Positions 8,228-16,042 of a stretch of DNA of 64,000 nucleotides are shown here, in pieces; positions within the stretch are counted from its first letter, which is position 1, and every line of letters starts with the position of its first letter. A program made the position numbers and the translations under genes. The notes under the pieces were generated by a model that worked only from the letters and a program-made list of their open reading frames with translations, made no database searches and was not told where the DNA came from. This stretch comes from Pseudomonadota bacterium (GTDB taxonomy: Bacteria; Pseudomonadota; Gammaproteobacteria; Burkholderiales; Burkholderiaceae_C), in NCBI GenBank assembly GCA_963205115.1, contig CAUJHV010000035.1:26194-90193 (forward strand), in the 5' to 3' direction.

Positions 8228-9313
8228 TCAACCTCTGTACTCGTTCGGTGTCTTGCCGGTCCAGCGCTTGAACGCGTGGCGGAAGCTGGCGGCGTCGGCA
8301 AAACCCAGCGCGCTGGCCACATCGTCGATGCGCAGCGTGGTGTCGTCGAGGTAGTCCACCGCCAGCGCCAGGCGCACCTTGTCCAGCAGGTCGCTGAACG
8401 ACGTGCCGTCGGCGTCCAGCCGGCGCCGCAGCGTGCGCGGCGCCATGCACAGCGTGGCCGCCACCTGGTCGATGTCGGGGAAGCGCCCGGGCACGCGGGT
8501 GAGTTCGTCCACCACGCGACGCGCCAGGCCGGCCTGCCACGTCAGTTCTTCCATCAGCTTGGCGCAGGTGCCCGACAACTGCGCGGCGGTCAGCGGGTTG
8601 GCCAGTTGCGGTGCGCGGTCCAGCCACGCGGCAGGGTAGTGCAGCTCGTTGCGCGGCTGGCCGAAGCTCACCGGGCATTCCAGCGCTCGCGACAGCGCCT
8701 CGGACAGTTCGGGTTCGGGGTCTGACAGCGCAAAGCGCGCGCACGACGGCGTGCACCAGGGCCCCATGACGTCCTTCATCATGGTCATGTGCACGGCGAA
8801 CTGCATGTCCAGGAAGAACTGGTACTCGGCTTCCGACAGGTCCAGATGCGCCAGTTCCGACGGCGGCGGGAAGACCCACACCGCCTGATCGTCGATCTGG
8901 ACCCAATGGAGGGTCATCACCGGCGTGGCCAGCTGGTGGTAACGCACGGCCATCTCGTAGGCGTGGCGCAGCGACTCCGCGCACAGCAGGGCGTAGCCGT
9001 ACATGCCGTAGGCGGACGCGTGCATGCGCAGACCGGCCCGCACACCCAGATCGACCCGGTCGACCCACTTCAGCGCATTGCGGCCCACGATCAATAACTG
9101 TTGAATGGAGCTACGCGTCTGCGGCAGCCGCAACTGCTCTTCGGTCAGGCCGGTGCCGGCCAGCGCCGCCTGGGCGCTCACGCCGCAGTCGGCCAGGGTG
9201 GCGACCACCGCGGCAATCTTCAGAGGGGCGTAGATCTTGTCGTGCAGGGCCGCCGGCCTGGCGCCAGCCGCAGCCCCGTGTGGGTTCGAGCGCATCGCGT
9301 TCAACAGGTTCAA
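8228..9313 (-). CDS. AraC-family transcriptional regulator (arabinose-binding-like N-terminus)
   Basis: 361 residues. The N-terminal about 210 residues resemble the Arabinose_bd-type domain of OruR/ArgR-like regulators (ADCGVSAQAALAGTGLTEEQL). The C-terminal AraC double helix-turn-helix runs from about residue 255 (DQVAATLCMAPRTLRRRL) to the GFADAASFRHAFKRWTGKTP signature. It probably activates the SDR downstream and perhaps the divergent PHA depolymerase gene. The effector is unknown. Confidence 0.9.
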   Translation of the reverse strand: MNLLNAMRSNPHGAAAGARPAALHDKIYAPLKIAAVVATLADCGVSAQAALAGTGLTEEQLRLPQTRSSIQQLLIVGRNALKWVDRVDLGVRAGLRMHASAYGMYGYALLCAESLRHAYEMAVRYHQLATPVMTLHWVQIDDQAVWVFPPPSELAHLDLSEAEYQFFLDMQFAVHMTMMKDVMGPWCTPSCARFALSDPEPELSEALSRALECPVSFGQPRNELHYPAAWLDRAPQLANPLTAAQLSGTCAKLMEELTWQAGLARRVVDELTRVPGRFPDIDQVAATLCMAPRTLRRRLDADGTSFSDLLDKVRLALAVDYLDDTTLRIDDVASALGFADAASFRHAFKRWTGKTPNEYRG

Positions 9314-9576
9314 TCGTGCCGGCCACGGGTGTGCCAGCGCGTCGGGGAAAGCCAGGCGTTCGGCCGGAGTGCAGATGCTGCCCGCAATGCGGCCGGCGCG
9401 ACATGCGGGCTATCCCACAGAGCGGCCGGTGGCGAGGGCCGCGCGGCAGGGCGTTGCGGCTTGACCGTTCTGATACCCAAGTTGGCCGCTGCCGTCATTT
9501 ACGGCCCACGGCGGCTGACCCATATTCACGGCCACGACGCGCTTCCCCTCGACCTCGAACCCATGACCTGTCTGCC

Positions 9577-10467
9577 ATGAACACGGCCCACCTGCCTCAC
9601 ACCGCGGCTGCGGACCCTTCGGCCATGGAGCCGGACAGCCGCGTGGCGGACTTCCACCATGCCGAGCATCCCTTCGCCATCGAGATGCTGCATGTGGACG
9701 GGCAGCTCATCCGCGTGGGCCGCCAGGCCGGGCGGCCCGGCGGCGTGCCGCTGCTGCTGTTCAACGGCATCGGCGGCAACATCGAGCTGCTGGGGCCGAT
9801 CGCCCAGTGGATGCCGGCGCGCGAGGTCATCACCTTCGACATTCCCGGCGTGGGGCACTCGCCGCTGCCGGATCGGCCGTACCGCCTGCCGGGCATCGCC
9901 CGCCTGGCCGCCGGCGTGCTCGATCACTACGGCCACGGCACCTGCGACGTGCTGGGCGTGTCGTGGGGCGGCGCTGCGGCGCAGCAGTTTGCGCGCAGCC
10001 AGTCCGCGCGCTGCCGCCGGCTGATCCTGTGCGCCACCGCCACGGGCATGTTCATGGTGCCGGCTCGGCCCTCGGTGCTGATGAAGATGGCCACGCCGCG
10101 GCGCTACATGAGCAAGAGCTACGCCCGGGCCATCAGCGGCGACATCTACGGTGGCGACTACCGCCGTGACCCGGGACTCGCCGCGCAGCACTTCAAGCAC
10201 ATCAAATGGCAATCGCGCCTGGGCTACTACCTGCAGATCGCGGCGGCCACAGGCTGGACCAGCCTGCCCTGGCTGCACCGCCTGCGGCAGCCCACGCTCG
10301 TGATGGCGGGTGACGACGACCCGCTGATCCCGCTGATCAATGCCCGGCTGCTGCACCGCCTGATTCCGCGCAGCGAGCTGAAGGTCTTCGACTGCGGGCA
10401 CCTGTTCCTGATGACGCGGCCCAAGGAATCTGCCGCCGCGATCGCCGAGTTCCTGGACCGGCCCTGA
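9577..10467 (+). CDS. phaZ: intracellular medium-chain-length PHA depolymerase PhaZ
   Basis: 296-residue alpha/beta hydrolase closely resembling Pseudomonas PhaZ. It has the lipase box GVSWGG (S128), the stretch MVPARPSVLMKMATPRRYM, DIYGGDYRRDP, AGDDDPLIPL (acid) and GHLFLMTRP (histidine). PhaZ releases 3-hydroxyacids from stored medium-chain polyhydroxyalkanoate granules. The start is ATG 9577, matching the family N-terminus; the open frame extends far upstream without similarity. It heads the phaZ, MaoC-hydratase, phaC run. Confidence 0.88.
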   Translation: MNTAHLPHTAAADPSAMEPDSRVADFHHAEHPFAIEMLHVDGQLIRVGRQAGRPGGVPLLLFNGIGGNIELLGPIAQWMPAREVITFDIPGVGHSPLPDRPYRLPGIARLAAGVLDHYGHGTCDVLGVSWGGAAAQQFARSQSARCRRLILCATATGMFMVPARPSVLMKMATPRRYMSKSYARAISGDIYGGDYRRDPGLAAQHFKHIKWQSRLGYYLQIAAATGWTSLPWLHRLRQPTLVMAGDDDPLIPLINARLLHRLIPRSELKVFDCGHLFLMTRPKESAAAIAEFLDRP

Positions 10468-10505
10468 AGGCCAGGTCCTTTCCCAGAAAAGCCAAGGAGA
10501 CCCTC

Positions 10506-10970
10506 ATGAACAAGCCGCCAATGACCCCCGCCGACCTTGCTGCCCAAGTGGGGCAGGAAGTGGGTGTGTCCTCATGGATCACGGTGGACCAGCCGCGCAT
10601 CAATGAATTTGCGCACTGCACCGAAGACAACCAGTGGATCCACGTGGATGTCGAACGCGCCAATCGCGAAAGCCCGTTCAAGGCGCCCATCGCCCACGGC
10701 TATCTCACGCTGGCGCTGCTGGCGCCCACCAGCGTGGAAGCGGCGCTCGGCCGCATCGAGGCGCGGCAGTTCGTCAACTACGGGCTGGAGAAGGTGCGCT
10801 TCCTGGCGCCGGTGCGCGCCGGCAAGCGCGTGCGCACGCACGTCAAGGTGCTGGCGGTGGAAGACAAAGGCCAGGGACGGTGGCTGCTGACCACCCAGAA
10901 CGCGGTCGAGATCGAGGGCGAGGACAAGCCCGCCCTGATCGCCACCGCCCTGGCGATGTTGATGTGCTGA
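10506..10970 (+). CDS. phaJ: MaoC-like (R)-specific enoyl-CoA hydratase
   Basis: 154-residue hot-dog-fold protein with the hydratase-2 motif: catalytic D41 and H46 in TEDNQWIHVD, then PFKAPIAHGYLTLALL. Enzymes of this type make (R)-3-hydroxyacyl-CoA from fatty-acid beta-oxidation intermediates, the monomers used by PHA synthase. Its place between phaZ and phaC supports a PhaJ role, though the symbol is by inference. A strong AAGGAG box precedes ATG 10506. Confidence 0.85.
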   Translation: MNKPPMTPADLAAQVGQEVGVSSWITVDQPRINEFAHCTEDNQWIHVDVERANRESPFKAPIAHGYLTLALLAPTSVEAALGRIEARQFVNYGLEKVRFLAPVRAGKRVRTHVKVLAVEDKGQGRWLLTTQNAVEIEGEDKPALIATALAMLMC

Positions 10971-10987
10971 TCGAAGAAGGAACCGCC

Positions 10988-12889
10988 ATGGCCACCATGA
11001 GTTCAACAGTCCGCCGCGCACCCGCACAGGCCGCCAAGCGAGCCGCCACGCGCGTGGGCGTCAAGACAAGCGCCCGGGCGCCCGCCCGTAAACCCACCCA
11101 AGCCGTCGCGACACCGGCCGCCCCGAGCGCACGCCGCAAAGCCACCCAGGCCTTGAAGCAGGCGGCTTCCGACGCCGGCCACGCGGCGATGGTGGCCACC
11201 GATACCCTGACCGAGCTGGTGTCCGAAGCCGCCCACCACACGCTGGCCATCAACCCCTTGATCGGCCTGAGCCGCCGCGACGTGGCGGGTGCGGCCAAGT
11301 CGCTGCTCAAGGCCGTGGCCGCCACCCCGAAAAAGGCGGGCACGCATTACGCCCGTTACCTGAAGGAGCTGGCGCAGGTGGTGAAGGGCCAGTCCAGCCT
11401 GAGTCCCGAGCCCAAGGACCGGCGCTTTGCCGATCCGGCCTGGAAGAACAACGCGCTGTACACGCGCCTGATGCAGTCGTTCCTGGCCACGCAGAAGGAG
11501 CTCTCGCACTTCATCGACACGGCGCAGCTGGACAAGATCGAGAAGGGCCGCGCGCAGTTTTTTGCCTCGCTGGTGACCGACGCCTTGGCACCCAGCAACT
11601 GGCTGCTGGGCAATCCCGCGGCCGTGCGCAAGATCGTCGACACCGGCGGCGACAACCTCGTCAACGGACTGAAGAACCTGGTCCACGACATCCGGCACAA
11701 CCACATGATGCCGTCGATGGTGGACGCCAGCTCGTTCAAGGTCGGCGAGAACCTGGCGACCTCGCCGGGGCAGGTCGTGTACCGGCACGAGATGTTCGAG
11801 CTGCTGCAGTTTGCGCCGACGACGCCACAGGTGCACCAGCGGCCGCTGGTGATGTCGCCGCCGCAGGTGAACAAGTACTACGCCATCGACCTCACGCCCG
11901 ACAAGAGCCTGGTGAAGTGGGCCACCGATTCCGGCATCCAGCTGTTCGTGGTGAGCTGGCGCAACCCAACCGTCGAGCAGCGCCATTGGGGCCTGGAAGA
12001 CTACGTGATGGCGCTGGACAAGGCCGTGGACGTGTCCCGCCAGATCACCGGCAGCCCGGACGTCAACATGTGGGGCTCGTGCTCCGGCGGCATGACGTTG
12101 GCGGCCTACCTGGGCTGGCTGGCGGCCAAGGGCGACACGAAGGTGGCCAACACCACCTGGGCGGTGTGCGTGCTCAACACCGAAGCGGCGATCGAGGATT
12201 CCACGCTGGGCCTGTTCAATTCGCCGGCGGCCATCCGTGCCGCGAAGGCGCGGTCCCGCCGCAAGGGTTATGTGGGCGGCGACGAGATGGCCTCGATGTT
12301 TGCCTGGCTGCGTCCGAACGACCTGATCTGGAACTACTGGGTCAACAACTACCTGCTGGGCAACAGCCCGCCGGCCTACGACGTGCTGGCCTGGAATGCC
12401 GACACCACGCGGCTGCCCGGCCAATACCACTGCGACCTGCTGGACATGGTGGAGAAGAACCCGTATGTCAATCCGGGCACCCTGGAGATCGACGGCCTGC
12501 CCATCGACATGGGCCAGGTGAAGCTGGGCGCCTACGTGATCGGCGGCATCACCGACCACATCACGCCCTGGCGCGCCTGTTATGGCACGGCGCGGCTGTT
12601 CGGTCCCGACACCACCTTCGTGCTGGCCAATGCGGGCCACCTGCAGAGCATGATCAACCCGCCCGGGGTGCCCAAGTCCTTCTACTTCGCGGCGCCCGCC
12701 AGCGAGGAAGACCCGATGCGCTGGGCCGAGGCGGTGCAGCCTGCGCGGCAGGAAGGCAGCTGGTGGCCGCACTGGCGCGGCTGGATCCAGAGCAAGTCGG
12801 GCCCGACCCTGCCGGCACCGGCCAAGCTGGGCTCGCGCAAGCACAAGCCGCTGGGCGCGGCGCCCGGCACCTACGTGCACGAGCGCTGA
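10988..12889 (+). CDS. phaC: class II-like polyhydroxyalkanoate synthase PhaC
   Basis: 633 residues. The first about 60 are an Ala/Lys/Arg-rich, probably disordered tail resembling histone-H1-like or phasin DNA/granule-binding tails. The catalytic part matches Pseudomonas class II PhaC: DRRFADPAWKNN, a lipase-like box GSCSGG with nucleophile C365, MRPNDLIWNYWVNNYLLGN, DHITPW (aspartate) and NAGHLQSMINPPG (histidine). The GxCSGG rather than GYCVGG box marks class II, the medium-chain type. The start is ATG 10988; GAAGAAGGA lies upstream. It polymerises hydroxyacyl-CoA on granules and ends the phaZ-phaJ-phaC unit, closed by a terminator. Confidence 0.92.
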   Translation: MATMSSTVRRAPAQAAKRAATRVGVKTSARAPARKPTQAVATPAAPSARRKATQALKQAASDAGHAAMVATDTLTELVSEAAHHTLAINPLIGLSRRDVAGAAKSLLKAVAATPKKAGTHYARYLKELAQVVKGQSSLSPEPKDRRFADPAWKNNALYTRLMQSFLATQKELSHFIDTAQLDKIEKGRAQFFASLVTDALAPSNWLLGNPAAVRKIVDTGGDNLVNGLKNLVHDIRHNHMMPSMVDASSFKVGENLATSPGQVVYRHEMFELLQFAPTTPQVHQRPLVMSPPQVNKYYAIDLTPDKSLVKWATDSGIQLFVVSWRNPTVEQRHWGLEDYVMALDKAVDVSRQITGSPDVNMWGSCSGGMTLAAYLGWLAAKGDTKVANTTWAVCVLNTEAAIEDSTLGLFNSPAAIRAAKARSRRKGYVGGDEMASMFAWLRPNDLIWNYWVNNYLLGNSPPAYDVLAWNADTTRLPGQYHCDLLDMVEKNPYVNPGTLEIDGLPIDMGQVKLGAYVIGGITDHITPWRACYGTARLFGPDTTFVLANAGHLQSMINPPGVPKSFYFAAPASEEDPMRWAEAVQPARQEGSWWPHWRGWIQSKSGPTLPAPAKLGSRKHKPLGAAPGTYVHER

Positions 12890-12895
12890 GTCGGA

Positions 12896-12925
12896 CGACA
12901 AGGCCCGCCTGCGCGGGGCTTGTCG
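12896..12925 (+). terminator. hairpin after phaC
   Basis: Strong GC-rich stem-loop just after the phaC stop: CGACAAGGCCCGC pairs with GCGGGGCTTGTCG around a 3-4 base loop, with one bulge. There is no clear T-run, so it may be an imperfect intrinsic terminator or an RNA-stabilising hairpin. Confidence 0.55.
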
Positions 12926-13151
12926 CCTACGAAGGCAGGAGGACATCTCGTGTCCGAGTGCTGAAGCTGCTGATTGCTGCAACGGCGCGGGCGCTGGGCG
13001 GGCGTGCCGGCGGTCGTCTGGCGCGTGCGCCTGGCGGTGCTGGGCCGGGTGCAGCCGCGGGTGGATCCCGGAGTGGGTTCGTGCAGATTTTTGATAGTCC
13101 GCCGCCGCGCACCTCGCGACACTGGTGCTCCTGTCCCTCTGGAGCACTGCC

Positions 13152-14471
13152 GTGGCCCGTGTGCCCGCGTCGCCGACGTCCCCTGCGCCCACCGCGTCCG
13201 CCGCTGCACTGAAGAAGATGCTGGCGCGGCGCGAGGGCTTGATGGGCCCGAATGCGCCGCTGTTCTACCAGCAGCCGCTGGTCATCGCACGCGGCAAGGG
13301 CGTGTGGCTGCACGATGCCGCCGGGCGCCGTTATCTCGACGCCTACAACAACGTGCCGCACGTCGGCCACTGCCACCCAGCGGTGGTCAAGGCCGTGCAG
13401 CGCCAGATGTCGCGCCTGAATACGCACACGCGCTACCTGGACGCGGCGGTGCTGGATTACCACGAGCGGCTGCTGGACAAATTTCCGCGCCGCCTGGGCC
13501 GCGTGGTGCTCACCTGCACCGGCAGCGAGGCCAACGACCTGGCGCTGCGCATCGCGCGGCAGCAGACCGGCCACCAGGGCGTCATCGTCACCGACTGGAC
13601 CTACCACGGCAACACCACGGCCGTGGCCGAGATCTCCAGCGCCTACAACCCCGCGCCCACGCCGCCGCACGTGCGCCTGGTGCGCGCGCCGCAGGCCGAC
13701 AGTGGCGCAGGCGCGGACGCCGGCGCGGCCTTCGTGGCCGATGTGCGCCAGGCCATCGCCGACCTGCGCGAGCGCGGCTTCGGCGTGGCCGCGCTGCTGA
13801 TCGACACCATCTTCTCCACCGACGGCCTGCACGCCGTACCCAAGGGCTGCGTCAAGCAGGCCGTGGCGTTGGTGCGCGAGGCCGGCGGCCTGTTCATCGC
13901 CGACGAGGTGCAACCGGGGTTCGGCCGGCTGGGGAGTTGCTGGTGGGGATTCGAGAACCACGGCGTGGTGCCCGATCTGGTCACGCTGGGCAAATCCATG
14001 GGCAACGGCTTCCCGCTGGCCGGCGTGGTCGGCACACGTGAGCTGATCGCCGGTTTCCGACAAGAGGTGATGTACTTCAACACCTTCGGCGCCAGCCACG
14101 CGGCTTGCGCGGCGGGCTCGGCCGTGCTGGACGTCATCGACAACGAAGACCTGCTGGCGAATGCGCAGGCCGTGGGCGAACAGTTGCTTGTGGCGATGCG
14201 TGGCCTGCGCGACGCGCACACCTGCATCGGCGACATCCGCGGCCAGGGTCTGTTCCTGGGCGTGGAGATCGTGCAGGACCGGCAGAGCCACGCACCCGAC
14301 GCCGACGCGGCCGCGCGCATCGTGGAGCGCATGAAGGACGCCGGCGTACTGGTCTCCAAGATCGGGCGGCACGACCACGTGCTGAAGATCCGCCCGCCCA
14401 TGCCCTTTGGATCGCGCCACGCGCGGCTGCTGGTGCAGGCGCTGGACCGCGCCCTGCAAATGCCCCGCTGA
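13152..14471 (+). CDS. class III (PLP-dependent) aminotransferase or phospho-lyase
   Basis: About 439 residues of the class III aminotransferase fold. It has GRRYLDAYNNVPHVGHCHP near the N-terminus, TGSEANDLALR, IADEVQPGFGR and the PLP lysine in TLGKSMGNGFPL. GTG 13152 is chosen because GGAG lies 7 bases upstream; GTG 13125 and ATG 13218 are alternatives. It is followed closely by an APH-fold kinase, the same pairing as ethanolamine-phosphate or 5-phosphohydroxylysine phospho-lyases with their kinases, so it may be an amine-phosphate lyase rather than a true aminotransferase. That is inference from context. Confidence 0.85.
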   Translation: MARVPASPTSPAPTASAAALKKMLARREGLMGPNAPLFYQQPLVIARGKGVWLHDAAGRRYLDAYNNVPHVGHCHPAVVKAVQRQMSRLNTHTRYLDAAVLDYHERLLDKFPRRLGRVVLTCTGSEANDLALRIARQQTGHQGVIVTDWTYHGNTTAVAEISSAYNPAPTPPHVRLVRAPQADSGAGADAGAAFVADVRQAIADLRERGFGVAALLIDTIFSTDGLHAVPKGCVKQAVALVREAGGLFIADEVQPGFGRLGSCWWGFENHGVVPDLVTLGKSMGNGFPLAGVVGTRELIAGFRQEVMYFNTFGASHAACAAGSAVLDVIDNEDLLANAQAVGEQLLVAMRGLRDAHTCIGDIRGQGLFLGVEIVQDRQSHAPDADAAARIVERMKDAGVLVSKIGRHDHVLKIRPPMPFGSRHARLLVQALDRALQMPR

Positions 14472-14497
14472 TCCACCCCTCCCATCGAAGGTCGACC

Positions 14498-15508
14498 ATG
14501 GACTTCCTGCAAGCCGCCCCCGAGCAGCTCATCGGCGTCGCGCGCCAGGCGCTGGCCCATTGGCAATGGCCCGCCGACAGCCGGCTGGAGCTGCTGAAAC
14601 TGCGCGAAAACGCGGTCTACGGCGTGACCGCGCCCGACGGCCGCCGCGCCGCGCTGCGGCTGCACCGGCCCGATTACCACAGCGACGCCGCGCTGCGCTC
14701 GGAGCTGCAGTGGATGCAGGCGCTGGGCGCGCATGGCGTGCCGACCACCCGCGCCATCCCCGCGCCGGACGGCGGCCTGCTGGCCGCCTTCGGCGTGCCG
14801 GGCGACCCTGCAAAGGTGCCGGTGGACCTGCTGGATTGGGTGGAGGGCCAACCCATCGGCTCCGCAGAGAACTGCAGCTTCGAAGGCGACGAGGCCATCC
14901 AGGACATGTATGCCGAGATCGGCCGGCTGGCCGCCGCCATGCACGCGCACAGCGCGCGCTGGACGCGCCCGCCGGGCTTCGTGCGCCAGAGCTGGAACCT
15001 CGACGGCTGCCTCGGCCCGCACGCCCTGTGGGGCCACTACAGCGCGCTCGAAGGGCTGACGCGGGACGAGCTGCGGCTGTTCGACCGCGCCGTGGCGGTG
15101 GTGCGCACGCAGCTCGACGCCTTCGGCGAAAGCCCGCACCGCTACGGCCTGGTGCACGGCGACCTGGTGCCGGACAACGTGATGCAGGGCCCGCAGGGCC
15201 TGGTGGTGCTGGACTTCGACGACTGCGGCTTCGGCTGGTACCTGTGGGAGTTCACCACCGCGCTGTTCTGGCACATCGGGCAGAGCAGTTTCGAGCCGGC
15301 TTGGCAGGGCTACCTGCGCGGCTACCGCAGCCTGCGCGCCTTGCCGGAAGAGCAGCTGCAGCTGATGCCGGCGATGTTCCTGATGCGCGCGCTGGTCTAC
15401 ATGGGCTGGATGCACACCCGGCGCGAGACCGAGACGGCGGCGCAGCTGCGCGAGCCGGTGCGGGAAACCAGCGTCAAGCTGGCGCAGGAGCTGCTGGCGA
15501 AGGCGTGA
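14498..15508 (+). CDS. APH-fold phosphotransferase (hydroxylysine or aminoalcohol kinase-like)
   Basis: 336-residue aminoglycoside-phosphotransferase-fold kinase. It has the catalytic loop LVHGDLVPDNV and the metal-binding VLDFDDCGFGW at about residues 225-250, and an ATP-binding N-lobe with RLHRPDY. ATG 14498 follows a GAAGG box and is 26 bp after the preceding gene. Paired with the class III PLP enzyme it may phosphorylate an aminoalcohol or hydroxylysine before elimination. It is unlikely to be an antibiotic resistance enzyme given this context. Confidence 0.8.
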   Translation: MDFLQAAPEQLIGVARQALAHWQWPADSRLELLKLRENAVYGVTAPDGRRAALRLHRPDYHSDAALRSELQWMQALGAHGVPTTRAIPAPDGGLLAAFGVPGDPAKVPVDLLDWVEGQPIGSAENCSFEGDEAIQDMYAEIGRLAAAMHAHSARWTRPPGFVRQSWNLDGCLGPHALWGHYSALEGLTRDELRLFDRAVAVVRTQLDAFGESPHRYGLVHGDLVPDNVMQGPQGLVVLDFDDCGFGWYLWEFTTALFWHIGQSSFEPAWQGYLRGYRSLRALPEEQLQLMPAMFLMRALVYMGWMHTRRETETAAQLREPVRETSVKLAQELLAKA

Positions 15509-15510
15509 GG

Positions 15511-15540
15511 CCGACGACCGACGACCGACGACCGACGACC
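15511..15540. repeat. 7-bp tandem repeat
   Basis: Four perfect copies of CCGACGA plus two further bases, immediately after the kinase stop codon. No function is evident; it is a candidate slipped-strand variable locus in a noncoding position. Confidence 0.85.
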
Positions 15541-15670
15541 GGCGGCATTGCCCCGCCGGCCGTGTCGAATGCGTGATCTATTGCACACTAAAATGGTTGA
15601 CAGGGCGCAAATTTAGCCGATGGCTTTTTGGGCCGACTGTCCACTGCCCCATGCAATCACGGAGGAATGC

Positions 15671-16042
15671 GTGCAGTTCGAACAGCCCTCTCTTTTGGCT
15701 GAATTGCAGCGAATGGACGCTGCGTCGCTCGACGAATTGCCGTTCGGCGTGATCGGATTCGATGCCGCCGGACACGTCTGCCGCTACAACGCCTTCGAGT
15801 CACGTGCGGCGGGCCTGACGGCCGCCCAGGTCCTGGGTCGCCCCTTGTTCACCGAGGTGGCGCAGTGCATGAACAACTTCCTCGTGGCGAGCAAGTTCGA
15901 GGAAGCCGCTGCCGCCGGCAAGCCGTTGGACGAGACCGTTCCGTTCGTGCTGACCTGGCGCATGAAGCCGACCAAGGTTCAACTGCGCATGCTGTTCGCA
16001 CCTGACGCGCCGGTGCGCTACATCCTGTTGCAACGGGCATGA
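15671..16042 (+). CDS. photoactive-yellow-protein-like PAS protein
   Basis: 123-residue PAS protein with the length and pattern of photoactive yellow protein (PYP). With GTG 15671 as start (GGAGGA box 4 bases upstream; an alternative ATG at 15620 adds 17 residues), it aligns without gaps to the PYP N-terminus through ELPFGVIGFDAAG. The chromophore cysteine is present as C66 in FTEVAQC (PYP C69), and the hydrogen-bonding Tyr and Glu as Y39 and E43 (PYP Y42, E46). PYP T50 and R52 are replaced by A47 and L49. MKPTKVQL matches the conserved MTPTKV strand. It overlaps the histidine kinase gene (ATGA), suggesting a sensory pair. Chromophore synthesis genes are not in this window. Confidence 0.82.
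   Translation: MQFEQPSLLAELQRMDAASLDELPFGVIGFDAAGHVCRYNAFESRAAGLTAAQVLGRPLFTEVAQCMNNFLVASKFEEAAAAGKPLDETVPFVLTWRMKPTKVQLRMLFAPDAPVRYILLQRA

Noticed and set aside
14498..15508. An aminoglycoside resistance kinase
   Set aside because: Although APH-fold, it is far from known resistance enzymes in context and is paired with a PLP enzyme in a host-like GC-rich region.
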